NCBI GenBank assembly: GCA_033439295.1
Contig: JAVTLE010000010.1
Location: 1,240,001-1,304,000, forward strand
Origin: Deuterostichococcus epilithicus
Taxonomy: Eukaryota > Chlorophyta > Trebouxiophyceae > Prasiolales > Stichococcaceae
Direction of reading: 5' to 3'
Length of the DNA: 64,000 nucleotides
Below are positions 1 through 13,276 of this stretch, piece by piece. Below the pieces are notes generated by a model that saw only the letters and a program-made list of their open reading frames with translations, searched no databases and had not been told where the DNA came from. Positions within the stretch are counted from its first letter, which is position 1. Each line of letters opens with the position of its first letter. Made by a program: the position numbers and the translations under genes.

Positions 1-3000
1 AGGCGACGGAGGATTGGGGGTGACGGAGGTGACGCCGCTGTCGTGCTGTACAGAGTAAGGAGTCCAGCCCTTCTGATCCGACTTCGTTAGTGCTTTTCGA
101 GAGGCCGCACCTCTGAAGCTGCTTGGAGGTGATGGAGGGGATGCCCAGGTGCACCGTCTCGCTGCCGACGCTCAGTTTCACATCAAAGTCGTGGTGCACC
201 ACCACCTCCCCATCCTGCGGATACATAAAGGTTAAAAGGGTGTTCGTGAGCCACTTTGGCTGTCAGAAGTCACTGCAGCCGCAGCTGTCATGTTCGAAAC
301 GCAAGTTCTCGTTGGAGGCAGGTCACTGGGACTGGACTGCCGTCGCAGGGGAACCCCCTGGCAGCACCGGCAGGGGAATTGTACAAGCACAAGGGGAGGG
401 AGCGCACGCGACAGATGTGGCAATCGAATTCGATGAAGTCGCTGCGTCACGGAGCAGACGGGACATCAGCCGGGGTGCTGTGTCAGTGCAGGCGGTCTCA
501 GCAGCACTGCAGGCAGTCTCAACAGCACTGCAGGCGGAGCCGGCGGCCGACAGCACCCGAGCGCTGAGCATGGCCCGACAGCTTTCAGCGGCCCACCTGT
601 GGTTCGTGGCGGCCTTGAGGAAGGACAGAATGGTGTTCTCCCGCACGTGGTGGTCCTTCACCTTGGACGCGCCCGAGCCACGGTGCCTGCGGGAATGCAC
701 AGGACATCAGCACCTGCGGCCGCAGTATCAGCAGGGCCACAATTGAACGAATCTGGCACTTGCACATGCATACACCACTTGCAAGAGGCCAGTTGCAAGA
801 GGCGGTGCGAGGCATAAACCTTCAGCACTCAAGCGTCTGCACCGCATGCGCTGGCTGCCAGACACATCCGCAGACTCCGACGCCGGCCAGCTCACGTGTG
901 TATGGGACGGTGCCACAACAAGGGGGCCAAACCAAAAGGGGCCGTACCCAATGTCCAGGGTGGAGCTGACGACCTCGGGCGTCCAGCGCTGGCGCTGCAC
1001 GCTGCTCAGGTCGTTGGCTGCATAGTCCGCCGCCGTGACCACCAGGTACGCAGCCCTGAAGGTGCCCGCGTACTGCGCAACGATGCGGTGGCGCATGAGC
1101 TTGAGGTTTGAGGACATGGCGAGTGAGCAGAGGGAGATGCACTTGCTCAGAAAGCAGGTGTCCAGGTGGTGTCTCCCCCCGCACATGCCCGACGCATGGA
1201 TGACGGGCTCTGCAGGCTTCCAAGGGTCAGCAACATGGCGAAGCTGGCAACACCATGAGCCGTGGCGTCATGAGCGTCACGGTGATGCGGCCCTCCAGGT
1301 CCGCCAGTGTCGCCGCGGAGATGAAGGCCCTCGCCAGCAGCGTGCCATCCGTCTTGGCCACTACGTCCTGAGGGTGAAAATCAGACTACGTGTGAGGGCG
1401 TCTGCTGAGCTGCCGTGCAGTCTGCCAGCCACGGCTTGTGGCTTGGCGGCAACGCCGTGGACAAGCACTCGCTCAGGTGCAATCGACCGAAGGTGCGCTC
1501 GGAAGGCATCATCCTCGAAAGTCTGCCCCAAGGTCATGGTAGTCAATACGCAGAGTTTACGCTACCAAACCCGGCGGCTGTGAGGAACAAGCCAACACTG
1601 CAAAGCTGCCCGCAAGCGGCAAAGCTGACAGGATACAACAAGCGGACAGCTTACCACACGGAAGGCGAGGGCGTCCAGCGACTGCCCGTTCATGAGGTAG
1701 GTGGAGCCGCTGGTTGGGTGCAGCTCGCACGCATTGCCATTGCCTGCAGTGCCACACGCTCCACTGTCTGCTCTCCTCATCCTAATGATGGCGCGTGCTG
1801 AACTGCCGGAATGGCTTGCAGCCGTGCCGCAGCGGTCAGCAGGCCGGTGACGTCTCCTGGACGACCCCTATCGCATGGCCGGGGGCGCTGCTGTTGCTGT
1901 AGCGCCTTGCACAAACCCCGCTCAAGCTCTGAATGCAGACACCACGAGGTACCAGGCTCGAGGAGGGCGCACCGTTCTCGATGAAGCCCACTTCATGCGC
2001 CTGCAGCCGCGCAAAGGCCTTGCCCTGCGGCACGTTAGGGTCGCCGGGGCGAGCCTCGTACAGGTGGACATCAAACGGCCGCGCGATGTCCGGCACCAGC
2101 GTCACCAACGGCTGCTCGCTGCCGGCCAGCTGCCCCACGCGCAGCTGCGGTGGCGCCAGGAAACGGGTTTGCAGCCTTCCTACTGTGAACCTTGACAACA
2201 CCACGGCCAAGCAGACTCGGCATCCTTTGACAGCGACATGAAAGCTGCATTGCTCAGACCAGCAGCTCTCATACCAAATATGAATGCCAGGTGACGCCAG
2301 GTGCTGCACCCAAGTTGCCTGCGAGGTGCACCTGGAAGGCGCCCATGCCGGCGCCGGTGACCCACCCTGTGTCACTGTCCTCCATGGTGGGGTCGAAGCT
2401 GTCGTGCACCACCCTGCAGCAATCCGCAGCAGGCGAATGAGCGGCGGTGCACGTGTGGTGATCAGAGACTTTGGGCACAGATGACCGCTCTTAGGTGCAG
2501 TCGTGACCACTTTGGTTGCAGGAGCAGGCATCGTGTGCCTGACAACTGCCGTGCAATGAGGCTGCAACCACGCTGTGATGAAGGAGAGCACCCGTCTGGC
2601 GGCGGCTTCTCCAGCACGCGCTCGCTCGAGTCCCAGATCAGCGGCCGCGTCGTTGGCGACACGCGGTGGCCGTTGCCGACATATTTGTACTGGATGGGGA
2701 AGCTGTAGCAGGTATGGAAGCAAACAGGTCAAGCGTGAGTTCAGGCAGAAGGGAGTATGGAGTTACCAGGCAGCAGGGACTGCAGGTCAGTAGATGCACG
2801 GCGCACCTTGCAATCGGCACAGCAATGGTTTCACTCTTCCACAGCACCCCAGAGCCGCCTGCACAGAGCACGGGAGCTCGTCATCGAGGGCGTTCGGCCT
2901 AGACCGTGCACCAGTGCCACTGCCTCGATGCTGCTGAGTGGCAACCTGGCGAGCGCTGAATTTGCAGCAGCAGTCTGATGGCATTGCTTGCTCAGTCATC

Positions 3001-3360
3001 CGGCAAAGTATCGGGCAATACGCTCACCAGGCATCTGCTCCTGGTGCAGTGTGAGAGCATGCTGAAGCCGCCAGTTGCCGAGCCCTTCAATGTCGCCGAC
3101 AACTGCGGCGCAGGATGCGCTGACGTTAGGATGCCGCACATGACGCGGACAACAGCAACAGCAACTGCGGCACGGCGGACAGAAACCCTTGTTGAAACAG
3201 CAAAGTCTACATTCTCACCTTCAATTTTGCTGCCAATCAGCCCCGGCTGGCTGCGGACCTCCCAGGCGACATCGACAGTGTAATTCGACACCTCGCCACT
3301 CTGGATCGTCTGCATGTGCAGCTGCGATCGGGGCCCAAGTGGCATCGACGTCGGCGCCAT
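1..3360 (-). CDS. Unrecognised multi-exon protein, 3'-partial at window edge
   Basis: I do not recognise this gene. The first exon starts at the ATG at 3358-3360 (good context, in-frame stop upstream) and reads MAPTSMPLGPRSQLHMQTIQ, then runs to a GTGAG donor near 3220. Further protein-like blocks follow on the same strand: about 2700-2590 (SFPIQYKYVGNGHRV), 2420-2300 (VVHDSFDPTMEDSDTGW), 2165-1960 (PFDVHLYEARPGDPNVPQGK), 1730-1680, 1540-1390, 1360-1250 (TDGTLLARAFISAATLADLE), 1150-960 (FRAAYLVVTAADYAANDL), 690-570 and 215-120 (HHDFDVKLSVGSETVHLGIP). The blocks are rich in beta-strand-like alternating hydrophobic residues. No membrane span or catalytic motif is evident. The gene continues beyond base 1, so the C-terminus is missing. 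Inner exon borders are approximate. Confidence 0.5.
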
Positions 3361-4426
3361 GACTTCCCGGAACCAACTGCGCCTCAATATGGCCAGACGT
3401 CCGCGACCGCTGTGACTTCCGAGAGATGCAGCTGAGTCAGAGGAGGCGCGCTCTCGACCGAGGCTTGGGTTTGCCGCGCTTATGCCAGGTACTTCGTATC
3501 AAGTCTTTGCGGAGGTCTTGCAGACCGCCTACGCGGTGATCCATGAACCCACGCAGCCCAGAAGGGTCCTCCAAGTACGAGCGTAGGCCGATGCCAACTC
3601 GCAGCCGTCTCCGGCCCCGCTCGTTCGGTGTGTATAAAACAACTGCACACAGACACTGTGATGCTTCTAACTAGCTCCTCGAGGGTGCACGAAGTGTACG
3701 AACGCATCCAAGCACGAGGACCATGCCCACGATTAGGGTTTCTGGCATGACTGGCAGACTGGGCGGACTGGGTTCAGGCCGCCGTAGTTGCCGCCGGAAG
3801 CACTTACGCCTGTCCCCTACGTTCCCAGCAAGGAAGGAAATCATACCAAAACGCCGGCGGGTAGAATGCACTCAAGCGGGTCCGGCAAGGTATGCACACA
3901 ATCAGATGGACTGGGCTGAGGTAACTGGAAAGGTGTCAGGGACGTGAAAGGGCGGCGGCTGCAGAAGGACGGCAAGCGAGGCGTCAGCAGGCGAGGGGTG
4001 CAGCGAGCTCCATCCAGTCAGGCAGTATGCTACGCACTCACCGTTCGCGCCGGCGAACAGCACACCCACTGGATGTTGTGAGCCACCAAAAATGGAAGTG
4101 TTTAGCAGGGACCGGGTGCGTCTGCTACCACGACGATTTACAATGCAACAACAAGGAAGCACATCTGCACAAACCTGCCTGGTGGCGAGTGGCATGCAAA
4201 ATGTGCAAAAAAATGGTCTCTAAAACTCTGCCCACCATGCGGAACCTGGCTGTACTGTACAAAGGCACCGGTCTGCGCAACATTATGCCCAAGAGGTTAG
4301 TTGCCGCCACTTTCGTGTTCATCACTGCCTTTTGGCGCGCCGCATGTGTACATGCAGGAAGCCCCAAAGAACATGCTGCGTTCGCTGAGCGCCGTCGGCT
4401 GCCCAGCCTGAGAGGCTGCACATGCA
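3361..4426. other. Intergenic: 3' UTR of LamG gene and upstream region of the 1-3360 gene
   Basis: No exon-like reading frame stands out on either strand. The right part is probably the 3' UTR of the minus-strand LamG gene that stops at 4427. The left part would hold the promoter of the minus-strand gene starting at 3360. Confidence 0.5.
4138..4142 (-). terminator. Candidate poly(A) signal TGTAA for the LamG gene
   Basis: Plus-strand TTACA reads TGTAA on the minus strand, about 285 bases downstream of the stop at 4427. TGTAA is the established poly(A) signal of chlorophyte nuclear genes. The assignment rests on position alone. Confidence 0.45.
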
Positions 4427-7400
4427 TCAGTTTGCCGCGGGCAGGCGACTGTACTGGCCGGCGGTGCGGCCCGGGGCCGCGCTCAGGAACTCTGGCGCCA
4501 TGGCCTCCCCGTCTTCGGCCTCATCCAGATCAAGACCCGCATAGTCCACGCCGCGGTTGGCGTTGCCACGGTGGAACGCGCTGCCCACTGTGTGCTGCAC
4601 CTGCACACCCCAAGAGATGGTTCGGCATCACAGCTCGTTGACCTGGTGCACCAGCGAGAGTGCTGGCAGCTGAGAGGTGCATGTGCCGAGGCATGAGCAC
4701 GCTATTGATCCTCCTTGTGGGCCAGCCCTCGCCCTCTTCAGAAAAATCAGAATGCCTTGCATCTCCAGCATTGCATACGAAAGCAAAGCAGTGTTCAGCA
4801 GCAGATGTACCCTTGCTTGCTGCGAGGATGCAAGCAAGTAGCAAGTACCAGATGAGAAGGGTCCATACGACGCACCAGACACCAGGCGGGGGCAACGGCT
4901 GCGCGGTTGGCAAACACGGCGGCCGCCAGCAGCATGGAGACCGTGACGCCCACGATGCAGGACAGCACCACGATCGCAACCCGCTGGCTGGCGCTGCCCC
5001 CGCCAGAGCTGCCGCCATCAGAGCTGCTGCCGCCGCCGCCGACGTGCGGCAGCCAGCCGCCAGGGTGGCCGTCGGTGTGCGCATTAGAGCGAGCCGCAGC
5101 CTTACCGCGCACGCAAGTCGAGGGGTTCATGCCAGAGCACACCCAGCCGTCCTCGATCTGCGGCAGGCAGATCGGGAAGCAGTGTCAGACTGTCAGTCAC
5201 CAGGAGACTTGCGCGCCGCTCGCCGCAGTGCTCGCTTAGGTTCTCAGCCTGCAATTGCGCTGCGGAAGCATCCAGCCTGCACGGAACGCTGGGCCCCCAT
5301 CTCTCCGCCCGTGCTCAGAGCGCCGGAGAGCGCTGGTCCACAGAGTTGTGAACTGCCAGGTTCGGCCGCCAGTAAGCTGCACCACCTGGCACCAGGCGTT
5401 GCAGCCGTCTACTTCATAATACGGACTAAGGCGATGGCCGTCATCGCACTCCTCACCGCTACCCACCACGCCGTTGCCGCACACCGCGAAGGGCGTCTCA
5501 ACCGGCACCCACCTGTCAGCAGCAGGGCTAATTATCACCGCCATCATGCGCATCACCTGGCATCTGGCGTTGCATCCGTCGCCGTCAGTTCTAGTACCGT
5601 CATCGCACTCCTCACCGCCCTCCACCACGCCGTTGCCGCAAACCGCAAAGGGCGTCTCCACTGGAACCCACCTGTCAGAGGGGATTGTCATGCAGATAAG
5701 GATTGCTATGCGCATCACCTCATAGCGAGCTCTCCACTGCGCAGAGGTGGGCCCAATGACAGTACGAGGTAGAGCTAGTGGCGTCGTGGTTGCCGCCATT
5801 GCCTCGAATTTGCATGATGCTTCTGATGCGTTGATGGCAGGGTCAAAAAGGGATGGTCGCACCTGGGCTCGCCAGTGATGCTCAGGTCGTGCCCGCGGCC
5901 TGTCAGGTCGTGCACCACATACCCCGTCCCTGCGCACTCAATGCAGAGTGAGCCTGCTCCCGCATGCGTGTGCCAACAACAGTTACGGTCAGGAACATGC
6001 ATCTGGATACCAACCCGGCGAGCAATGCTTTGATGCGCAGCGGGCGCGCCTCAGCTCGGGGGCACAACCTGGATGCATTGCTGATGTCATGCTCGTTCGA
6101 GGATGGCGCTGACATGTGCCAGGCATAAACAGGAAGGTCTTGTTATTTCACACCTTCGTCGAAGCTCCACATGGCGACCAGGCCGTTGCTGTGGGGCGAG
6201 ACCGGTTCGCCGGCGGCCTTTGTCCCTGTGCTTGGGTGCGCGATGCGGTCCATGTCGATGGCCAGACCCTGCGGGGTGCGCATGACAGCAGGGCGGCTTA
6301 GGCACTGTGCAAACCCCTTCTGTTGCGGCGTCTTATCAGAAGCATGAGCGATTCAGCACAGCAGTCTGCCTGGTGAGTTCATTGCACCGGTCAGCGAGCA
6401 AGGCAATGCTGCTGCGGATCACAAGATTTCTACCTCATTGATCTCCTTTGGGGTCCGCACATGGTCCCAGACGCGGACTTCGTCGATTAGGCCTGTGAAG
6501 TCCTGCAAGCTCGAGGCATGACAAAGTGGTCATGCAGAAGGTAGCCAGACACTAATAGTTGTCACATGTATGATGCGGTGAAGTTCTAGGTCCCGAAAAA
6601 ACCGCAAGCAAACTCCTCCTTGCCTGGGCGCCGTATTCCTGATCGAATATCTCTTGCGTCTTTCCCTTGGCACCTGCAGGGCCTCGTGTCTGTTTGGAAC
6701 ATTGCCAAGCATGCGCACGACCATCATTTCGCATCGCAGAACGAGAACGAGCAGGCACTGTCAACGTCCGTTTCGCACAAAAGCTAGCTTGAGCATACAG
6801 TGATTCGAGGTGCGGTGGCGCTTTGCAGCGAGTGCTGTTTGTGCGCACCGTAAGCCGAGTCAAAACAGCCGCCCGGACAGTCTGCACTCGAATCACTTTC
6901 CGTCAGCCACCTCCTTGCACAATGCATGACCTTCTGTGCGGCGCAGGGAGCATGCTGACCAGGGGGCTTGCACACGGCACACACGCCCAACAGCCCTTCC
7001 GCAATCTGCAGAAGAATTGTGCAGCAGATGCTCTGACCTTGCTCCCTGCCGATGACGAGCACGCCGCCGGAGGGAATGCGCTTGCCCTTGCCGCGGATCA
7101 CCTCCCACACCAGTCGGCCGTTGTCGTACAGCAGTGTCTCTCCGGTATCGGACCGCCAAGAGGCCGCAATGTGGTGCCACCTGTCGCAACATGTCGCACA
7201 GTGCAAGAATCAACTGTGGGACAGACGCATGCAGCGCAGCGTATCACGTGCTGTCACTGCCTTGCACCAGAGGCCACGCACTGCGACAGACAAAAGTGGC
7301 GTTGTTTTGAGCGGAAGCCAAGAATGACGCCCGCTGAGTTCATCAGCGTCTGCGTAGTGATACCTGCCATCTGTTGATGCGATGCCGGAGGTGTGGTCTG

Positions 7401-10400
7401 CCAGCGTCCCCTCGTCCTCCATGACCGATACGCCCCTACACATGATTGCCACTAGGTTCAAACTCCTTAGAATCGACTTTTGAGTCCATGAAGTGCGGCT
7501 ATCCAGCAGGACGAGAAGCCAGAAGAAGAATGACTTTTCTCCGAACTAAGAGCCGAGAGGCCATGCTGCTGCCCTTCAGCGCATCGCGTCTGCTGGCCGT
7601 CTGTTGAGAGCAGAGACGACCTCCAGAGCGCCTCTTACATTCAAAAGGAGATCGGAAGACTCGCCAGTCGGAGTAGGAGAAGATGAGGAAGGCGTTGTCG
7701 CTCTCGTCATACTGTCCAGCGGCGTATGAGAAGGGCGTCCCCGAGCGGCACGAGTCGGAGCTCAGCATCCAGAACTCCACCGTCAGCGCCGCGCTGGGGA
7801 AATTCTTGAAGCCGGAGTGCATTAGCACCTGCCGACAGCGGCACACAAATGGTCTGACCTACTCCCCTCTCCCCCGAAGGTGTCTGCACCAGCAGCCAGT
7901 TCACGACCAGAATAGCGCCTGCACATGCGCAGCAACTACTACTGCCGTGGGCGCAGAGGGGAGTGTATGGTCGCCGTGCTCAGATGTCATTGTTGCTCAT
8001 TTGCAAGAAATGCCACAAAGTAGCGCTGTCAACTTTTACTGGCACCTGCTGGTCGTTGAGCGCCAGGGCGTGTCCCGCCAGGCCGACGGGTGGTGCCGGC
8101 GCCGGCAGCCCGTCCTTTACGGTGAGAGGCACATTTGCTGCGACCCACAGCGGCGCATCTGCTGCCAGCGTCAAGTCGTTTTTGCCGTCTGCGCCGACAA
8201 AGCTGGGCACCACCTGCGGCATGCCTCGCGATCGACGGTGGCGCGTCCCCGCATGTACAGCTTGCATGTGACCGTCCTCAGGTCACATGTTGGATTCAAT
8301 GACCATGATATCCGCCAGCCCAGACACACATTTTGGAGGCTTGCAGCCGGCTTGCTACCCCCCCGGCCTTACGGCACTCGCACTTCGACGCAAATGTGAT
8401 GTACGTCCAGACTCGCATTGACGTTTGCAATCATCAGTGGATGAGACGCGCCTGCAGCTCGCCGTCTCGCTTGAGGGCAGCGGGCGAAAAGTCGTACGCC
8501 AGCTTCAGCCCGCTGGCGTCGGCCGGTCCCTTGCTCCACATCTCCTTCTGCGCCTCCGCCTGTGTGGACAATCAGATGGCCACTCTTTAAATGTATTTGC
8601 ACACCTTCAGCTTGCATGGTGACAGGCTGGGACTGCCGACTGTGGCCCCACACATATGTCTCAGTCAGGCTCCTGCTTGCTGGCATCGCGTCTGCCCCGC
8701 ACGCTACAAATCTGGCATTCTTGCACTTCAAAGAACGAAGCATGTCCACCCGTCACCTGCTTGTGTCATTGATTGGCTGACAATCACGCACGCACCTCTG
8801 TTAGCACACGGTCCCACACGCGCAGCTCCGCCATGTCGCCATCCAGCTGCGACTCTGGAGAGAAGCACCCTGCAGCGATGATGTCACCATATTGACTGCA
8901 CCGCCACTTGCACCGCCACTGGCAGTCGCGAACAATGTGAGTTGGCAATGCAGGCACTGCTCACCGCCAAAGCACTCCTGGTTCTGCCCCAGGACGAGGC
9001 TGCCTGCGCCACATTGGGGACACTAGCAATGAGCGGGTGCCGATTTGCGTACTGTTTGCCAGTTTGAGAGTGCTCTTCCGATTGGACGCGGTTGGGCATC
9101 TAACAGAATGAGGCCACTGCACAGAGAGCTCGTCCCTGACGATGCTCATTGAACTGTGACTTGTACAATTGGCCACGCCGACACGGGAACAGACGCGCCT
9201 GCGGGGGCACGTTTGCTGCCAGGCGCCATGACTGTGTCAAAATCCAGGCTGGGCCTGCGGATGTCAATGACGCCGCGCTCCGAAACCTGTGGTGGCAGTG
9301 CCACCATGACTCGACGATGTCATCGTCAAGCAGAGTCTCAAGGCATCAGCACTGGTTCATTGCCTGACCCAGTTGCATGCTGTGCATGGCCCCACTTGCT
9401 TTGCGTCACATCTCCATGCAGGGTCAGCCGCATGTCAAACCACGACCGGCATGCAGCAAGCACCTCACGTGCAGCCTGCTGCACAGGACTCACCCAGAAG
9501 GACGGCTGCGGGCTGCCGTCAAAGTACAGGTGTGTATTGCCAGAGTCCTTCTCCCAGCTGACTGCAATGTGATGCCAGTCGCTGTCCTTCCTGCAGGCCA
9601 AATGCATCATCTGCCAAATATGCTAATTGAGCCGTGCTGAAGCATACCGCAGCCATCCAGCCACTACAGTAGTGGGATATGGATGTGTGGTGGCAATTGA
9701 TCCGGCTGAGTGCCGCTCTCATGCGAGTGGCGACACTGCAAGTCGCTGTGACATTTTTGCCAGCAGTTTGCCTCCTGGCTCACCAGGAGACGGCGAAGTC
9801 GGCCCAGTGGTCGTTGTCGCCGCCGTTGCCCTCCCCGTTGGCATTGATGTGCACCGACACCGAACCCGCTGTGCTGACATCCTCGAAGTTCAAGAAACTG
9901 CAGCACCAGATGGAAGTCGGTCACTGCTGGATCGGGTAAGTATGCGGCGCTCAACGTTTTGAGCTCAAGACGATAGGCAGCTGCATACTCCATGCTGCAC
10001 ACAGGTGTCAGCCGGTGTGGATCCAAGCCAAGCTGCCGGTGGGCCATTGTTGCTCAGTAGTCAGGCATGGCAGTGGTAGTTTGTGCTGTGCCACAGGCAT
10101 TTATTTGCGGGTGAGTGGCTGCACACCTGAGGCCGCGGTACTCCTTGTTGTACTTCTCGATCAAAATGGCGTCGTCCACAAACGTCTGGAGCGCCTTAGT
10201 GTCTGCGCCCGGCCGGGTCAGCATTTGAGGAGTTATATGACATTTGCAGCCGCAATATACAGAAAAAGAGCAATTTCTCATCGCGACAGCCTCGTTAATA
10301 CAGGCAGTAGTAGCAGACGGTGGCAATCGTCACTACACTCCTTTGCAGTCCACAGGCTTCTGCACGTACGTGACACCTGACTCTGGCATCTGGCACCGAT

Positions 10401-13276
10401 GCCCGCACATGGCTGGAAACCTCTACTGTTGCGGGCCTGCGGCCACAGTGTCCCTCCTTCTAGAATCGGTAGACTGACTCTGATACCTGAGGAGTCTTGC
10501 AGGCGAGTGGCATAGGAGAACAGCTCGGCGTGATTGCTGCCCGGCGGCGCCGAGTCGTTGACGGCAGGTGTGCGGGCCCAAAAGGCCAAGCTGAAGTCGC
10601 CCGTCGGCATGTCCGTCACCGCAGGGTTGATGGCGTAGTTGTTCTGGAAGGACAGCGCCCCCGTGCGCAGGTCCGTGTGGCCGTCCTGCGGGCATCGTGC
10701 CATTCAGATGAGTCCATTGCAATGGAAAGTGGGGCATCTTACACAAAGAACTTGATGAAGCCATTTGAGCAGGTCGTCCTGTCTGACAGTCTCCATTGCC
10801 GCACAGTCGTCGTCAAGGGGGGTGTCTGCAAAGCGGTCTCGGAGATGGCAAGAGGCAGTCGTGCATGTGGCGGGGGAAGCGCCTGCTGAGGCTCGAGAGG
10901 CTGACCCTGGCGCGGATGCGGATGTCGGCGGCCTTTGGCGGCTTGATGAGCGGCAGGTGGTTGCCGTTGCCTGAGGAGTCCTTCGCAATCAGGTGGGGCT
11001 GCGACACGCCGCCGTCGCCAAACTCGACGCCGTCCTCAAACTGCCAATACGCCACCAGGTTCCTATATATGCGAAGCCAGACAGTCGGTTTGTGGGGCAG
11101 CACACTCTGTCAAGTGCTCGGCATGCCTGATGCTGCTGCGGCAGCTGACGTGCGGACGAACATATAGCGAAAGACTGGGACTCGAGCGCTTTGCAGCTCA
11201 CTCGTGGTGATCCAGGCCGCTGGTGCGACGCATCCACTTGAGGATGTCCTCCTGAGAGCGGGCCGCCGTCCAGATGCGCACCTGTTTAAGGTGGTCTCAC
11301 AGCTGTCAATGTACAAAGCCAACTTCGACTCAACATAGTAAGGCTCCGGGACTTGATCCACAATACTAATTTGGAGCAGTCTTGAACATGATCAAAAGTC
11401 AGAGAGAGGCGAGTGACGGCTGCGGCACCTCGTCCATGTAGCCGTAGAACCTGTGAACGTTTTAGCGCAGCATGTGTCAGCAGCTCAGCACAGACGCAGG
11501 TGATGCCGCTAATCGTTATGACTAAGCACTACATCTGCAGCATGCAGTCGAGCTGTGGCGGCATCTGAAGCGCATGCCACCCCTGACGTTTCGCCATACT
11601 TACCCCTGATCCACATCGGTGCACCCTCCGAAGCAGTCCTGCAGCACAGGCGATTCGTACTTAGGGCCTGCAGGCGGCTGTTTGCGGTTCCTGCAGCACC
11701 CACAGTGCGGCACAATAACTGCTGTCAAGTGCGCAAACGGTGCGAAGCGCGGCAACACACCTGTTCTCCGCCAAGCATAAGGGCGCCGCCCGCCAGTAGC
11801 GGGTTTGTCTTGCCGGTGCGGGCCTCTGCCATCTTCAGGCCTGCATCTCATTTCGAAGGGCTCGAGTCGCATTTGTCCCGGTGTTTGCCTCGCCAGGGCA
11901 AACACCCTTGTGCTCCTGCTCCTGCTGCAGCAGCAGCGCTCTGCTGTGCTGATGACGCCCACGTGGCAGCAGCTCAGCGAATTGCGTTGGCAGAGCCTCA
12001 GCACACCATCTTGGTAGATGGTGGTGAGGCCGTCGTTCGCCGCGGTCCAGGTGACGGCCAGGTGCGTCCAGCCACCATCTCGCTTCACATAGTTGGCAGT
12101 TTCGTCGTGGTTGAACTTGGCTGCGCAGCTGATGCCCCGTGGATCCTGCAGCGCAGGTACCAGCCATCATTTTCGAGGCGATTGTGCACACATAAGCCGC
12201 ACAGCATTTCCTGTGTGGCACGGTGGCCACGGTGGTCGCAAGCTGCACGCAGCTGTCTTGGGTGGGTCCTCACCCTCGTGTGAGGGGCAATCCCGGCTGC
12301 ACCACATCGAATAGCACATCGTGCGGCACCCTGAGACTGCAGGCATCAGCTTCGCTCGCACAGGCATCAAGTCGATGTACTCGAAGTCGTGACAGGCCAG
12401 CAGGTTCTGCGCGTCGAAGATGACGAAGTGGTTGAAGTCGGCAATCCATCGCGACTGTTCTGTGGCGGTAGAGTCCAGCGCGTAGCTGAGAATGGCGCTG
12501 CGGTGGCAGTAGTCCGATGTGGACACCCACTGCACCGCGCAGGGGGTGGTCAGTCTGCCATCGCTGATCGGAACGTGCGTGGTGGCAGCCAGACACCAGG
12601 CTGGCGGCACACGAAGACGAGGCTGGCCGCGTTTGCAGTTTGAGCAGCGCGCACAGCGCGCATCCGGCACAAGCCGTTCAGATCACACTTCATCTCTGCG
12701 GCACATCACGGCATCTGATTAATCTTGACTACTAACCGCACCGCCTCAAAAGTGAACTCTTCGCCTTCGAGACCCTGCGATGCAAGTGCAGGGTAAATGA
12801 CGTCACACACACATTGCAGCACAGCTCGGCGACATCCATGCGCTGGAGCTTGCGCCTCAAGCTGACACGAGACTGAAAACACTGTAGAAAGCAGTTCTCT
12901 ACCCAGACTGCTGACCTTGACAGGCTGCAGCACCACGGCGTGGTCATGGAAAAGGAGCGCATGGTTGCTGGCCGCTGCGAAACCTGCGCATCATGCGACT
13001 TGCAGCGTAAGGCCACCATCATACGACGCACAACGCTGGCCTGAGAACGAGCTTCCAGTAGATTCGAAGAGCCACGACTGCCCTCCGCAAATCGCTCATA
13101 TCAGCAGCAGCAGTGTGAGTGACCAAAATTGAGAGCTGTTCTGGGACCAGACAAACGGAGGTCATGAGGTGACACTCGCATGCGAATGAACTCTCACCTG
13201 TGAAAGAGCAGAAGAGTGCGGCACCAAGACTGAAGAAAAGCACCCAGGCTCGGGGCAGGTTGTGCGTCCTTGCCAT
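4427..13276 (-). CDS. Large type I membrane protein: signal peptide, several LamG domains, two DUF4215 Cys repeats, TM, short tail
   Basis: The ATG at 13276 opens a signal peptide (MARTHNLPRAWVLFFSLGAA) that ends at a GTGAG donor at 13197. At least three LamG/concanavalin-A-like domains follow. Domain 1 (about 12550-10880) has TSDYCHRSAILSYA, WTHLAVTW, DCFGGC and LVAYWQFEDG. Domain 2 (about 10680-8440) has LAFWART, DWHHIAVSWEKDSGNTHLYF and DGDMAELRVWDRVL. Domain 3 (about 7840-6160) has LTVEFWMLSSDSC, WHHIAASW, GLIDEVRVWDHV and LVAMWSFDEG. Two Cys-rich repeats with CGNGVVEGGEECDDG (DUF4215/Myxo_disulf type) lie at 5690-5590 and 5520-5350, then EDGWVCSGMNPSTC, a Gly/Ser linker and a membrane span (VAIVVLSCIVGVTVSMLLAA, about 4990-4920). 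The last exon (about 4595-4427) is an acidic tail ending SRLPAAN-stop. LamG domains bind glycans or proteins, so a cell-surface role is inferred. The exact ligand is unknown. It diverges from the RBR gene. Confidence 0.85.
5432..5519 (-). repeat. Duplicated DUF4215 exon, downstream copy
   Basis: This exon encodes RWVPVETPFAVCGNGVV and then GSGEECDDG. It is near-identical in sequence and splice context to the exon at 5595-5678, with about 160 bp between equivalent points. This indicates a recent tandem exon duplication inside the LamG gene. Confidence 0.8.
5595..5678 (-). repeat. Duplicated DUF4215 exon, upstream copy
   Basis: This exon encodes RWVPVETPFAVCGNGVVEGG with ECDDG and GDGCNARC. 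It is the tandem partner of 5432-5519. Both copies are read in the same frame and keep their cysteines, so both are likely used. Confidence 0.8.
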
